A program made the translations under genes and the position numbers. From NCBI GenBank assembly GCA_003219345.1, contig QHOP01000314.1, positions 1-20,805 of the forward strand: a DNA stretch of 20,805 nt, given 5' to 3'. How positions within the stretch are numbered: the stretch's first letter is position 1; every line of letters begins with the position of its first letter. Shown here piece after piece: positions 5,707 to 13,249 of this stretch. The stretch comes from Verrucomicrobiota bacterium (GTDB lineage: Bacteria > Verrucomicrobiota > Verrucomicrobiia > Limisphaerales > AV2). Under the pieces are notes generated by a model. That model did no database searches. It saw only the letters and a program-made list of their open reading frames with translations, and had not been told where the DNA came from.

Positions 5707-5948
5707 ATAAAAAAACCGCTGATGATCCAGCACTCCGATTTCTTCACTTCTGCCACTACCACGAGCGTCTTGCCTTCAAAAACGGTCTTCTCGAACCGAT
5801 ACACGAATCCGCCGCGCTCGCCGCGTCGTTGCTGATGTCGCCAGTCGGGGCACTTGATAACGTCTTTGAGAGAGTCCACCGACAGTTCCCTTTGGTCAAC
5901 TCTCAGCTTCAGATGCCTAGTCAGATGAAAGGTTCTCGGCGCTGGCAT
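5703..5948 (-). CDS. DUF4258-family small protein, candidate RNase-like toxin
   Basis: The 81-residue product contains the order of conserved features of DUF4258: an H-L-x-x-R-V-D-Q-R-E-L-S opening (about residues 12-24), a D-V-I-K-C-P motif (about 28-33), a basic R-x-G-E-R-G-G-F-V-Y-R stretch, and a final beta strand pair ending AEVKKSECWIISGFF. The downstream DUF2283-like gene overlaps it by four bases. In established families this two-gene order is common and has the look of a toxin-antitoxin pair, but toxicity is not demonstrated. Start chosen at ATG 5948; 88 bases separate it from a possible divergent gene. Confidence 0.78.
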   Translation of the reverse strand: MPAPRTFHLTRHLKLRVDQRELSVDSLKDVIKCPDWRHQQRRGERGGFVYRFEKTVFEGKTLVVVAEVKKSECWIISGFFI

Positions 5949-6036
5949 GACGCAAGTTTCCCACCCGGGGCCGGGCCGCGGCCAACGAAAAATCCGCCGT
6001 TGACTGACTGTTTAGCTTGAGCTAGAAAGCTTGGAT

Positions 6037-6201
6037 ATGAAGATTCAAATTTCCGACCAGGAAGTTACAGCCATCCGGCGTCTCAACGCCCGGATCAATG
6101 GCACAATCGGGGGAGCCATCAAGAACCGCAAACGAGCTGCCGCTTCACGCCGCAACATCAAGCACGCGATTAGAGCCCGTAAAATGGCGCTGGCAGCGTG
6201 A
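6037..6201 (+). CDS. Possible 54-residue basic protein
   Basis: A short ATG frame encodes MKIQISDQEVTAIRRLNARI followed by a Lys/Arg-rich helix and the end ARKMALAA. Net charge is strongly positive, as in small DNA- or RNA-binding proteins. It is placed divergently from the DUF4258-like gene and before glgA. No convincing ribosome binding site is visible (upstream is AGAAAGCTTGGAT). Support is limited to the clean composition and position; it may be non-coding. Confidence 0.35.
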   Translation: MKIQISDQEVTAIRRLNARINGTIGGAIKNRKRAAASRRNIKHAIRARKMALAA

Positions 6202-6412
6202 CTGAAACCCGGCGGCGCGCCAGGACGCAACCGAACGCCGCCACAACCAAAACATGCCGTGAACCTCAAAGCCATGCCCTCCTATCGACGCCCGGTTTAA
6301 TCGCACAATGTTAGTTATATTTAGTTCATCTGATTGCCCTTGAGTTTCAATCTCACACACCCACACCGTAGGCCCAAGCTGGTCCAGGAACAAACCAGGA
6401 TACTGGATCGCT
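6202..6412. other. Intergenic stretch between possible small basic gene and glgA
   Basis: This is downstream of glgA. A leftward open frame crosses it (region reading WVCEIETQGQSDELNITNIV), but it has no good start codon outside glgA, so no gene is called. No hairpin with a T-run was seen. It is the likeliest place for the right boundary of the phage-like element. Confidence 0.4.
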
Positions 6413-7864
6413 TCACGCCGCTGCCAGTGTCCGCCGATAGACATCCACGTATTCCGCCGTGGTCCGATCCCAGGAAAAGTCCGCCGACATCGCATTCTTC
6501 CTGAAGTGGCGAAGTAATGGCAGCTCGCGGTAGAGGACCAGCGCCTTGCGGATCGCTTTGGCCAGCGCGCGAGACGAATATTCGTAGAACTTGATGCCAT
6601 TCGCCTGCTCCAGGTCTTCCGTCAGATCAATGATCGAATCATCCAGGCCGCCGGTGGCACGGACGATCGGAATCGCGCCGTATCGCAGGCTATACATCTG
6701 ATTCAAGCCGCAGGGCTCGAATCGCGACGGCATGAGATAAAAATCGCAGCCGGCTTCGATGCGATGGGACAGGGGATGATCGTAACCGATCCTTGCGGCC
6801 GCTTTGTCCGGATAGCGTCGGGCAAGGTTTTGGAAAGCCTTTTCGAGCAGGGGCGAACCGCTGCCGAGCAACACGAACTGCATGTTCGCCGCGAGCATTT
6901 CCACCAAAGCCCCGAGCAGAATGTCGCTGCCTTTTTGGTCCACCAAACGGCAGATGCTGCCGAACAGCGGCCGGTCCGACGCCTGGGGCAAACCCATCGT
7001 GAGTTGAAGCGAAAGTTTCTCGGCCTCTTTGCCGCGAAGATTGCGGAGCGCAAAAGAATTGTTCAGGAACGGATTGCCGGTCGTTTTCCATTCCGTGTAA
7101 TCCACCCCGTTCAGGATGCCGACCAGTGAACGCTGGCGTTGCCGCAGGACGTCGTCCAATCCGCCGCCGAACGCTTCGGTGAGGATTTCCCTCGCGTAAC
7201 GCGGACTGACAGTAGTGATCAAATCCGCGCAGGTAATTCCCGCCTTCAGGCAATTCATTCGGCCGTAGAACTCGGCCCCTCCCGGATGGAAATAGTCCTC
7301 GGGCAAATTGGTCAGCTCGTAGGCCGAACGGGGAAACACCCCTTGATACGCGAGGTTGTGAATCGTCAGGCAGGTTTTGGGTGCGGTCCCCCACCCGGCC
7401 CGTTCTTTTGCGTGTTTGATCAGCAGCGGCACCAGGCCGACCTGCCAATCGTGCACGTGAATCAGGTCCGGCTGCCACGCCAAATGACGGGCCAGGTGCA
7501 TGACGCATTTGGAAAAGAAGACGAACCGCTCTGCGTTGTCAGGATAATCGGCGCCTGTTTCCTGATACAGCCCGGCGCGATGAAAAAAATCGGACTGACG
7601 AATGAAGTAAACCGTCAGCCCGGATTCCCCTTCGAGTTGGAACACCTCACCCTCGACCCGGCGTGTTCCGAGGGGCAAATCAATGCGCAGGTCGGAAGGA
7701 TGAATGCCGGGAAATTTTTCAAGGATCCCTTTGTAGAGCGGCGTGGCCAGGCCGACTTGCAGTCCCTCCTTCGCCAGCGCTTTCGCCAACGCGCCCACCA
7801 CGTCGGCCAGCCCGCCCGTTTTCGAATATGGATGTACCTCGCTGCTGGCGAGCAGGACTTTCAT
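6413..7864 (-). CDS. glgA: Glycogen synthase (ADP-glucose type, GT5)
   Basis: GlgA elongates alpha-1,4-glucan chains from ADP-glucose in the cytoplasm. The start MKVLLASSEVHPYSKTGGLA is characteristic: the K-T-G-G-L-A-D-V loop at residues 15-22 contacts the nucleotide sugar. Further hallmarks are D-L-I-H-V-H-D-W-Q, S-R-F-E-P-C-G-L-N-Q-M-Y-S-L-R-Y-G with the catalytic Glu, and T-G-G-L-D-D. Length 483 residues is normal for the family. A TTG 18 bases upstream would add six residues, but the conserved N-terminus favours ATG 7864. It is followed leftward by 211 bases with no clear gene and is preceded by serS on the same strand with a 27-base gap. No other glycogen genes are in view. Confidence 0.96.
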   Translation of the reverse strand: MKVLLASSEVHPYSKTGGLADVVGALAKALAKEGLQVGLATPLYKGILEKFPGIHPSDLRIDLPLGTRRVEGEVFQLEGESGLTVYFIRQSDFFHRAGLYQETGADYPDNAERFVFFSKCVMHLARHLAWQPDLIHVHDWQVGLVPLLIKHAKERAGWGTAPKTCLTIHNLAYQGVFPRSAYELTNLPEDYFHPGGAEFYGRMNCLKAGITCADLITTVSPRYAREILTEAFGGGLDDVLRQRQRSLVGILNGVDYTEWKTTGNPFLNNSFALRNLRGKEAEKLSLQLTMGLPQASDRPLFGSICRLVDQKGSDILLGALVEMLAANMQFVLLGSGSPLLEKAFQNLARRYPDKAAARIGYDHPLSHRIEAGCDFYLMPSRFEPCGLNQMYSLRYGAIPIVRATGGLDDSIIDLTEDLEQANGIKFYEYSSRALAKAIRKALVLYRELPLLRHFRKNAMSADFSWDRTTAEYVDVYRRTLAAA

Positions 7865-7891
7865 CGTGCGACGAGGGAGCAACTCATCCGT

Positions 7892-9118
7892 TTACGCGGT
7901 AATTCGGTCGGTCTTCAGGTAAGGCTGAAGAGCGGCTGGAATCGAAATGCTGCCGTCGGTTTGTTGGTAAGTCTCCACCAGAGCCACGAAAAGTCGGGCG
8001 AGCGCCGTGCCACTGCCATTGAGAATGTGCGGGAATCGATTTTCCCCGGCCGCGGTTTTGAAGCGCAGGTTCATCCGCCGCGCCTGGAAATCTTCGCAAT
8101 TCGAGCAGCTCGAAACTTCGAGATAACTCCCCTGCCCTGGCGCCCAGACTTCGATGTCATATGTCTTGGCGCTGGCAAATCCCATGTCGCCGGTGCACAG
8201 CAGCACAACGCGGTAATGCAGCCCCAGCGATTGCAGGACGCGCTCGGCATGAGTCACCATTTTTTCAAGCTCATCGTAACTGTGCTCCGGTTTGACAATC
8301 CTGATCAGCTCCACTTTGTCGAACTGATGGACGCGAATCATGCCTCGCGTCCCGACGCCCGCCGCCCCGGCCTCGGCGCGGAAACAGGGACTATAGGCGC
8401 AGTAATAAAGCGGGAGTTGCTGCTCGCTGAGGATTTCCTCGCGATGCATGTTCGCCACCGGTGCTTCAGCGGTAGGTATCAAATAAAGCATCCCTCCCGG
8501 ATTCGGATCGCGCCCGGTCTGAGCCTCGCCTTCCAACACCTGGTACGCCTGGTCCACGAACTTCGGAAACTGCCCCACACCGATCATGCACGCTTCCTTG
8601 ACCATAAAGGGAGGCGAAACCTCGGTGTAACCGTGCTGGTGGACATGTAAATCCAGCAGGAATTGAATCAACGCACGCTCCAACCTCGCGCCCCAGTTCG
8701 TGTAAAGCAGGAAACCGCTTCCCGTCAGCTTGGCGCCGCGCGCGAAATCGACCAGCAGGAGGCTTTCACAAATTTCAACGTGCGACTTTGGTTTGAAACT
8801 GTAATTCGGTCGCTCACCCCAGGCGCGAATCTCGGAATTGTCTGCGGCCGTCTTTCCCTCCTTGACACTGCTGTGCGGCAGGTTGGGCAGTCGAAGTAAA
8901 ATTTCGACGCGCTTTATTTCCTTATCGGCGACAGCTTTGTCGAGTTCGGCAATCCTGTCGCCGATTTGTCGCGTCTCGTTTTTCTTCGCGAGCAGTTTGC
9001 GGCGCTGTTCGTCGAACGAGAGCAGCTCATCGATCTTGGCCTCATCCCCTGCCCCGCGGGAGGCCAGTCGCCGGCGAACCAAATCCGTTTGTTCGCGAAT
9101 CAGTTTAATGTCGAGCAC
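7892..9118 (-). CDS. serS: Seryl-tRNA synthetase
   Basis: Class II aminoacyl-tRNA synthetase charging tRNA-Ser. The N-terminal coiled-coil arm (about residues 1-100, LDIKLIREQTDLVRRRL) is followed by the catalytic domain with T-A-E-A-P-V-A-N (serine pocket region), motif 2 as C-F-R-A-E-A-G, the R-V-H-Q-F-D-K-V-E segment and motif 3 as G-S-G-T-A-L-A-R. The GTG at 9118 begins exactly at the conserved V/M-L-D-I-K and gives 408 residues; an upstream GTG at 9139 adds MPSYNAA. The -10 box sits between these two codons, so 9118 is preferred and the mRNA may be leaderless. Full-length and intact. Confidence 0.97.
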   Translation of the reverse strand: MLDIKLIREQTDLVRRRLASRGAGDEAKIDELLSFDEQRRKLLAKKNETRQIGDRIAELDKAVADKEIKRVEILLRLPNLPHSSVKEGKTAADNSEIRAWGERPNYSFKPKSHVEICESLLLVDFARGAKLTGSGFLLYTNWGARLERALIQFLLDLHVHQHGYTEVSPPFMVKEACMIGVGQFPKFVDQAYQVLEGEAQTGRDPNPGGMLYLIPTAEAPVANMHREEILSEQQLPLYYCAYSPCFRAEAGAAGVGTRGMIRVHQFDKVELIRIVKPEHSYDELEKMVTHAERVLQSLGLHYRVVLLCTGDMGFASAKTYDIEVWAPGQGSYLEVSSCSNCEDFQARRMNLRFKTAAGENRFPHILNGSGTALARLFVALVETYQQTDGSISIPAALQPYLKTDRITA

Positions 9119-9124
9119 CGCGGC

Positions 9125-9152
9125 ATTATAGGAAGGCACTTCGTTAGAGCAA
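9125..9152 (-). promoter_or_regulatory. Predicted sigma-70 promoter of serS
   Basis: On the minus strand, TTGCTC (9152-9147) and a perfect TATAAT (9130-9125) are spaced by 16 bases. The GTG at 9118 begins seven positions after the end of the -10 box, where transcription would be expected to start. Confidence 0.55.
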
Positions 9153-9257
9153 GGTGGAACCCGGAATCACACATCGCGCGCGCATCTTCGATTTGTGCTC
9201 GGATTCAAGGCGAAGCATTTGTCGTCGAAACTTTCTGAATTGCCACCCGACATGGGG

Positions 9258-9306
9258 TTCGTCCTCGTCCTCGAAAAGCCTTGAAACTGACGAGAACGAA
9301 GACGAG
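9258..9306. repeat. Short (TCGTCC)n-type inverted element
   Basis: A left arm TTCGTCCTCGTCCTCGA (9258-9274) faces a right arm CGAGAACGAAGACGAG (9291-9306) and can form an imperfect hairpin. A longer element of the same hexamer design occurs at 17328-17409. The rest of the roughly 300-base gap between serS and the MOSC gene holds no gene that I can support. Confidence 0.6.
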
Positions 9307-9438
9307 CCCAATTCCCGCGATCAGCGTCAGATTTTTTCAAGCACTTACGTCGGACTTTAGAGCAGGCCTGACACAACACCCCGGGGGTCGAACTGCCGGC
9401 TTGCGATCGCGGCCGGACAAAGGCATAAACCGTTCACC

Positions 9439-9936
9439 ATGTCACAAGAACTTGTCGGTCGTGTCGTCTCGCTTCACTTGCATCCGGCCAAACCCGGCAC
9501 GCCGTCGAAACCGGTTGATTTCGTTGACGTGGTCGCGGGGAAAGGCATCGAAGGCGAGCCGCGCTACTTTGGCCGCATCAGCCAAGCCACAGGTCAACCG
9601 GGCCGCCGCCAGATCAGTTTGATCGAACGCGAGCAAATCGCCGCGCACGCCGCATCGCTCGGTTTGGAAATAATCCCGCCGGGCGCGGTGCGCGCAAATA
9701 TTGAAACGCACGGCATCGACCTGATCGCGTGGGTCGGCCAACAAATTGAAATCGGCGGCGCCGTTCTTTTGCTCGCTGAACCGCGCACCCCGTGCGAGAA
9801 GATGGAGGCCGTTTGCAAGGGATTGCGCGAGCGGATGCAAAACAATCGTCAGGGCGTCATGGCCCAGGTCGTCCATTCCGGCCGAATCCGGGTGAATGAC
9901 CCGATCAAGCTGGTAAAAGCCGCCCGACCCGCTTAA
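9439..9936 (+). CDS. MOSC-domain protein
   Basis: MOSC domains bind sulfur-carrying or molybdenum-cofactor-linked substrates through a conserved Cys; family members include the C-terminal domain of Moco sulfurase and the YiiM-like detoxification proteins. Visible features are G-R-V-V-S-L-H-L-H-P at the start, V-V-A-G-K-G-I-E-G-E (about 31-40), Q-I-S-L-I-E-R-E-Q, and E-P-R-T-P-C-E-K-M with the conserved Cys at residue 119. At 165 residues it is a single-domain form. A glycosyltransferase starts 16 bases after its stop, so they may be co-transcribed, but no functional link is evident. The specific substrate is not predictable. Confidence 0.9.
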   Translation: MSQELVGRVVSLHLHPAKPGTPSKPVDFVDVVAGKGIEGEPRYFGRISQATGQPGRRQISLIEREQIAAHAASLGLEIIPPGAVRANIETHGIDLIAWVGQQIEIGGAVLLLAEPRTPCEKMEAVCKGLRERMQNNRQGVMAQVVHSGRIRVNDPIKLVKAARPA

Positions 9937-9952
9937 GCTCAGGGCCAGCCTT

Positions 9953-11167
9953 GTGAAAATTCTCGTCCTGACCAGTCTCTATCCGCCGCATCATGCCGGC
10001 ACCTACGATTTGCGCTGCCAATCGACCACAGAGGCGCTTCGGCTGCGCGGTCACTCGACCCTGGTCGCGACTTCCAATCACGGACTGAACACCGAGCAGC
10101 GTGACGAAGAAGTTCATCGGCGGCTGCTTTTGAATGGCGGCTATGGTCACCCGTTGCTCACGCGGTTCCGTGAACTGCAGGAAGTCGAGACGCATAACAA
10201 CCGCGTCCTTCACGAGGTCATCGCTGATTTCCAGCCCGATCTCGTCCACGTCTGGAGCCTGCTCGGACTGTCGAAGTCGTTGATCTTCGCGCTGCGCAAC
10301 TCGCGGTTGCCCACCGTTTATGACGTTGCCGATGGCTGGCTGGCCGAGGAGTTACGCCAGGATCCGTGGCTCCGCTGGTGGAACGCGCCTGCTACAAATC
10401 TCACGCGCACCGGCCTTGAACTCGCCGGCCAGCGAAACCGACTCGATGCCGTCGCGCCCACGCGCATGATGAGGGGAATCGAACGCATCCCGGAAGTTTT
10501 TGGCTCCCCCGCAATGATCGCGAAGGTCCAACCTAATTCCATTTCGGCATTCCGTTTTGATCGGCTGTACTTCTGCAGCCGGGCGCTCAAACAGACGACT
10601 GAAGAAAGCGGCTTTCGCGTCAGCCACGGCGAAATCATTCATCCAGGCATTCCGGTGCAGCATTTTGTCGGCGAAGTCAAACCGTCCGCCACGCCGGTTA
10701 AAAAGCTTCTGATCGTCAGCCCGCTGGATGAAGCAAGCGGCGTGATGACCGCGGCTCAGGCGTTGTTGCAACTGCGACAAAACAACGCGCAAGCCACCTT
10801 GAGCATCTTCGGCCGCGGCGAATCGGACTACGTCTCGCAACTGCGCTCGTTTGTCGTGCAAAACTCTCTGCCGGTCGAGTTCCTGACGGTGTCAAACCAG
10901 AACCGGGACCTGGCCGCGGTTTATCGCCAACACGATGCCCTGCTCTACACCGCCGAATGGGAAGAACCTTTTGCCACTGTGCCGTTGGAAGCGATGGCTT
11001 GCGGTTTGCCGGTGATCGGCGCCTGCGTCGGCGGAGGGCGCGAATTGCGCCGGCAAATGGCTGAAACGGCCCAGGCTGAAGTCCAAAGTAAGTACAACGA
11101 GACGACGGTGGTGGACCAGATCGAGAACTATCTGAACGCCTCGATCGAAGTCTGGCAGCACACCTGA
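9953..11167 (+). CDS. Glycosyltransferase family 4-type enzyme
   Basis: The fold is a GT-B type with N-terminal acceptor domain starting MKILVLTSLYPPHHAGTYDL and C-terminal nucleotide-sugar domain. The first glycine-rich loop follows the P-P-H-H-A-G motif, and a C-terminal E-E-P-F-A-T-V-P-L-E-A-M-A-C-G-L-P-V-I motif gives the E-x7-E signature of GT4 retaining enzymes. The segment KKLLIVSPLDEASGVMTAAQ corresponds to the start of the second domain. The start is GTG, 16 bases after the MOSC gene. The acceptor and sugar donor cannot be predicted; no polysaccharide cluster surrounds it. Confidence 0.9.
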   Translation: MKILVLTSLYPPHHAGTYDLRCQSTTEALRLRGHSTLVATSNHGLNTEQRDEEVHRRLLLNGGYGHPLLTRFRELQEVETHNNRVLHEVIADFQPDLVHVWSLLGLSKSLIFALRNSRLPTVYDVADGWLAEELRQDPWLRWWNAPATNLTRTGLELAGQRNRLDAVAPTRMMRGIERIPEVFGSPAMIAKVQPNSISAFRFDRLYFCSRALKQTTEESGFRVSHGEIIHPGIPVQHFVGEVKPSATPVKKLLIVSPLDEASGVMTAAQALLQLRQNNAQATLSIFGRGESDYVSQLRSFVVQNSLPVEFLTVSNQNRDLAAVYRQHDALLYTAEWEEPFATVPLEAMACGLPVIGACVGGGRELRRQMAETAQAEVQSKYNETTVVDQIENYLNASIEVWQHT

Positions 11168-11254
11168 TTCGAGCGGAAGCCCCCCCAACAGTAGAGCGCC
11201 GGTTTGCCCTACCGATCTTTAGCTCGACTAGGGTTTAAGTCGTTGGCGGCGTTT

Positions 11255-11545
11255 TCATGCGCGAAAATATCTGATGAACGAAACGACCGCAAAGCCGATG
11301 AACGCAATAACACCCACGAGCCGCATCGTTCGGCGAGTGTGCGCAGAGAGAAGTCCAAAACGCCAAGGACGAATAGCAAACCAGATGAGCAAGGCACTCA
11401 CCGCGGCTACGACTCCCCAGAGGCGACCAAACCGATGGTCAACGAAAGAGTAGCTCGCAAGCAGACAGACAAACACGAGTAGAAATGGCCAACCCTGACG
11501 GATCTCCGTCAACTGCTCTTTATCATGGCCGGTGAACTTTAACAT
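11255..11545 (-). CDS. 96-residue membrane protein with three predicted spans
   Basis: Hydrophobic segments are seen at about residues 19-35 (WPFLLVFVCLLASYSFV), 42-58 (LWGVVAAVSALLIWFAI) and 74-94 (MRLVGVIAFIGFAVVSFIRY), with charged loops between. The ATG overlaps the preceding stop (ATGTTAA), indicating coupling with the 86-residue protein upstream. No family recognised. The 87 bases between it and the GT4 gene hold nothing evident. Confidence 0.72.
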   Translation of the reverse strand: MLKFTGHDKEQLTEIRQGWPFLLVFVCLLASYSFVDHRFGRLWGVVAAVSALLIWFAIRPWRFGLLSAHTRRTMRLVGVIAFIGFAVVSFIRYFRA

Positions 11546-11799
11546 GACGCGTGATGACGTGAGAGTGAGCCACAGCCTTGCCGCTGTCGATGAATCGTAA
11601 CACCAACCCCGAGTATCTCGACTCTGCGTGGAAACTCAACCGTCTCGGTGTGCTCAGAGTAGCGCCGCTCGATGCGCGAAGGGCCAAGCTCTCGTCCCGG
11701 CTGACCAAGGAGCGCAATAATCTCAACGACGGATTTGCCGTGTAAGCGGCGGCCCAACTGCTGGACCTCGTCGAGAGATGGACGCTCAAACTTTTCCAT
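11539..11799 (-). CDS. 86-residue hypothetical protein coupled to a membrane protein
   Basis: Starts MEKFERPSLDEVQQLGRRLH and contains the line KSVVEIIALLGQPGREL followed by a strand RRVEILGVGVTIH, resembling small cytosolic helical-beta proteins of unknown function. The last 15 residues are Ser/His/Cys-rich and less protein-like, which may reflect a late frameshift or simply a divergent end. It overlaps the three-span membrane protein downstream, so the two probably act together. Confidence 0.6.
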   Translation of the reverse strand: MEKFERPSLDEVQQLGRRLHGKSVVEIIALLGQPGRELGPSRIERRYSEHTETVEFPRRVEILGVGVTIHRQRQGCGSLSRHHASC

Positions 11800-11845
11800 G
11801 CGTGTAGTGTGGCCAAACTTGAACAGTATTTATGGGTTGCCTGAT

Positions 11846-11870
11846 ACGCCAGATTGGATTGATTGACAAG
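11846..11870 (+). repeat. 25-bp imperfect direct repeat, left copy (flanks the Uma2 gene)
   Basis: This copy and 12576-12600 share 21 of 25 bases, beginning with the identical decamer ACGCCAGATT and ending CAAG. The left copy lies 78 bases before the Uma2 start and the right copy 57 bases after its stop. Confidence 0.5.
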
Positions 11871-11948
11871 TCCACGTTGACGTTCCTCGTGGCTTGCCAA
11901 TCCGAAACACGACTCGACAGCGCGACGGTTCGCGGCTAAACTTTTTGC

Positions 11949-12518
11949 GTGATCGCGGAAAAAGGCAAGAGACTTTGGACCGAAGCCGAGCTGCAGGCTC
12001 TTCCGGATGACGGCTACATTCACGAGGTGGTCGAGGGGGAATTGGTTATGAGTCCGAAGAACAATTTTCAGCACGGCGACATGTGCGTTCGATTACTCAC
12101 GGCGCTCAGCCATCATGCGCGGGCGAAGCGATTGGGCGTTGTGCTGGATTCGAGCACCGGCTTCTGGATGGGAAATGATAATTGCCGCGCGCCGGACATC
12201 TCCTTCGTTTCCAAAGCGCGGCTCGCGGGATTGAAACGGCCACCGCCGACCTTTTTTCATGGAGCGCCCGATCTGGCCGTGGAAATCCTGGCGCCTTCCA
12301 ACACGCCGCAAGAGATCGCGGACCGGCTCAAAGATTACTTCAGCAGCGGCACAAAACTTGCCTGGATCATTCACCCGGACGGCCAATTCGTGGAAGTCTG
12401 CCACTCCCCGACACAGCGCAGAATCGCGGGGCGCGCCGCGGACCTGGATGGCGAGAATCTCGTGCCCGGCTTTCGTTACCCCATCGCTGATCTGTTTGCT
12501 GAGTGGGATTGGGCTTAA
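11949..12518 (+). CDS. Uma2-family (DUF820) PD-(D/E)XK-like nuclease-fold protein
   Basis: Uma2 proteins are predicted restriction-endonuclease-fold enzymes of unknown role, abundant in cyanobacteria, Verrucomicrobiota and Planctomycetota. This 189-residue product shows the family order: an E-L-Q-A-L-P-D-D-G-Y opening, H-E-V-V-E-G-E-L-V-M-S-P (about residues 25-36), A-P-D-I-S-F-V (81-87), then G-A-P-D-L-A-V-E-I-L-A-P-S-N (105-118) with the putative catalytic Asp and Glu, and K-L-A-W-I-I-H-P near the end of the core. The start is GTG at 11949. It is monocistronic and flanked by imperfect direct repeats, which may mark insertion. Intact and of normal length. Confidence 0.92.
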   Translation: MIAEKGKRLWTEAELQALPDDGYIHEVVEGELVMSPKNNFQHGDMCVRLLTALSHHARAKRLGVVLDSSTGFWMGNDNCRAPDISFVSKARLAGLKRPPPTFFHGAPDLAVEILAPSNTPQEIADRLKDYFSSGTKLAWIIHPDGQFVEVCHSPTQRRIAGRAADLDGENLVPGFRYPIADLFAEWDWA

Positions 12519-12575
12519 TGGTGGTCGGGTTCGGAGCCTTCGTGTCCTCGGAGTGGGGACTCGTCCTTCATCGCA

Positions 12576-12600
12576 ACGCCAGATTTGGTTGACTGGCAAG
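12576..12600 (+). repeat. 25-bp imperfect direct repeat, right copy
   Basis: Same element as at 11846-11870 with four substitutions. It lies between the Uma2 stop and leuD. Confidence 0.5.
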
Positions 12601-12666
12601 GCCGCTTCGCTTCGTTTGGCATACATTCTGGTTGAAAACCCTCCCCTGCCTCGCCAGATTCACGTC

Positions 12667-13221
12667 ATGCAATCTGTTTTTGCCGGTCCGGTTTATGTGG
12701 TGCGCGACAATATCGACACCGACCAGATCATTCCCGCGCAGTATTTGACTCTCGTCCCGACGATTCCGGACGAATACGAGAAACTGGGCAGCTACGCGCT
12801 GTGTGGTTTGCCCGACTCCCTCTATCCGATCCGCTTCGTCAAGGAAGGGCAACTCGACAGCGAGTATTCGATTGTGGTCGGCGGGAAAAATTTCGGGTGC
12901 GGCAGCTCGCGCGAGCATGCGCCCATCGCAATGGGTTCGGCCGGCTGCAAGATCGTTTTGGCCGAGAGTTTCGCCCGTATCTTTTTCCGAAACGCCGTCG
13001 CCACCGGCGAGCTTTATCCCTGTGAGTGCACCGGCCGTTTATGTGAGGTCCTCAAAACCGGCGACGTGGTGACGGTCGACCTGGACAAATGCACTGTGAC
13101 CGTCAAAGCGACCAGTAAGGTGCACTCCTTCAAACCGCTCGGCGATGTGCGTCCGGTGGTCGATGCCGGCGGCCTGTTCAACTATGCTCGGAAGACCGGG
13201 ATGATTCCCGCCGCGAAGTAG
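12667..13221 (+). CDS. leuD: 3-isopropylmalate dehydratase small subunit
   Basis: LeuD pairs with LeuC to isomerise 2- to 3-isopropylmalate in leucine biosynthesis. The product opens MQSVFAGPVYVVRDNIDTDQ, containing the D-N-I-D-T-D-Q-I-I-P-A motif, and has F-G-C-G-S-S-R-E-H-A-P at about residues 76-86, which contributes to substrate binding in the swivel domain. F-R-N-A-V-A-T-G-E lies in the expected place. Length 184 residues fits the short, stand-alone form. The open frame extends far upstream, through the Uma2 gene in another frame, but homology begins at ATG 12667. No leuC is visible. pdxH follows after 28 bases. A homoaconitase-type small subunit is an alternative substrate assignment. 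Confidence 0.92.
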   Translation: MQSVFAGPVYVVRDNIDTDQIIPAQYLTLVPTIPDEYEKLGSYALCGLPDSLYPIRFVKEGQLDSEYSIVVGGKNFGCGSSREHAPIAMGSAGCKIVLAESFARIFFRNAVATGELYPCECTGRLCEVLKTGDVVTVDLDKCTVTVKATSKVHSFKPLGDVRPVVDAGGLFNYARKTGMIPAAK

Positions 13222-13249
13222 CGCAGGCATCCTGCTGATTCTCGCCTTT

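Noticed and set aside
6145..6600. Leftward frame overlapping the glgA end
   Set aside because: Most of it is antiphase to glgA and no start codon is available for the part beyond the gene.
7139..8650. 503-codon rightward open frame
   Set aside because: It lies antisense to glgA and serS, both with unmistakable family motifs; its composition is that of a high-GC shadow frame.
12259..12666. N-terminal extension of leuD over the Uma2 gene
   Set aside because: LeuD homology starts exactly at ATG 12667 and the extension is a shadow of the Uma2 frame.
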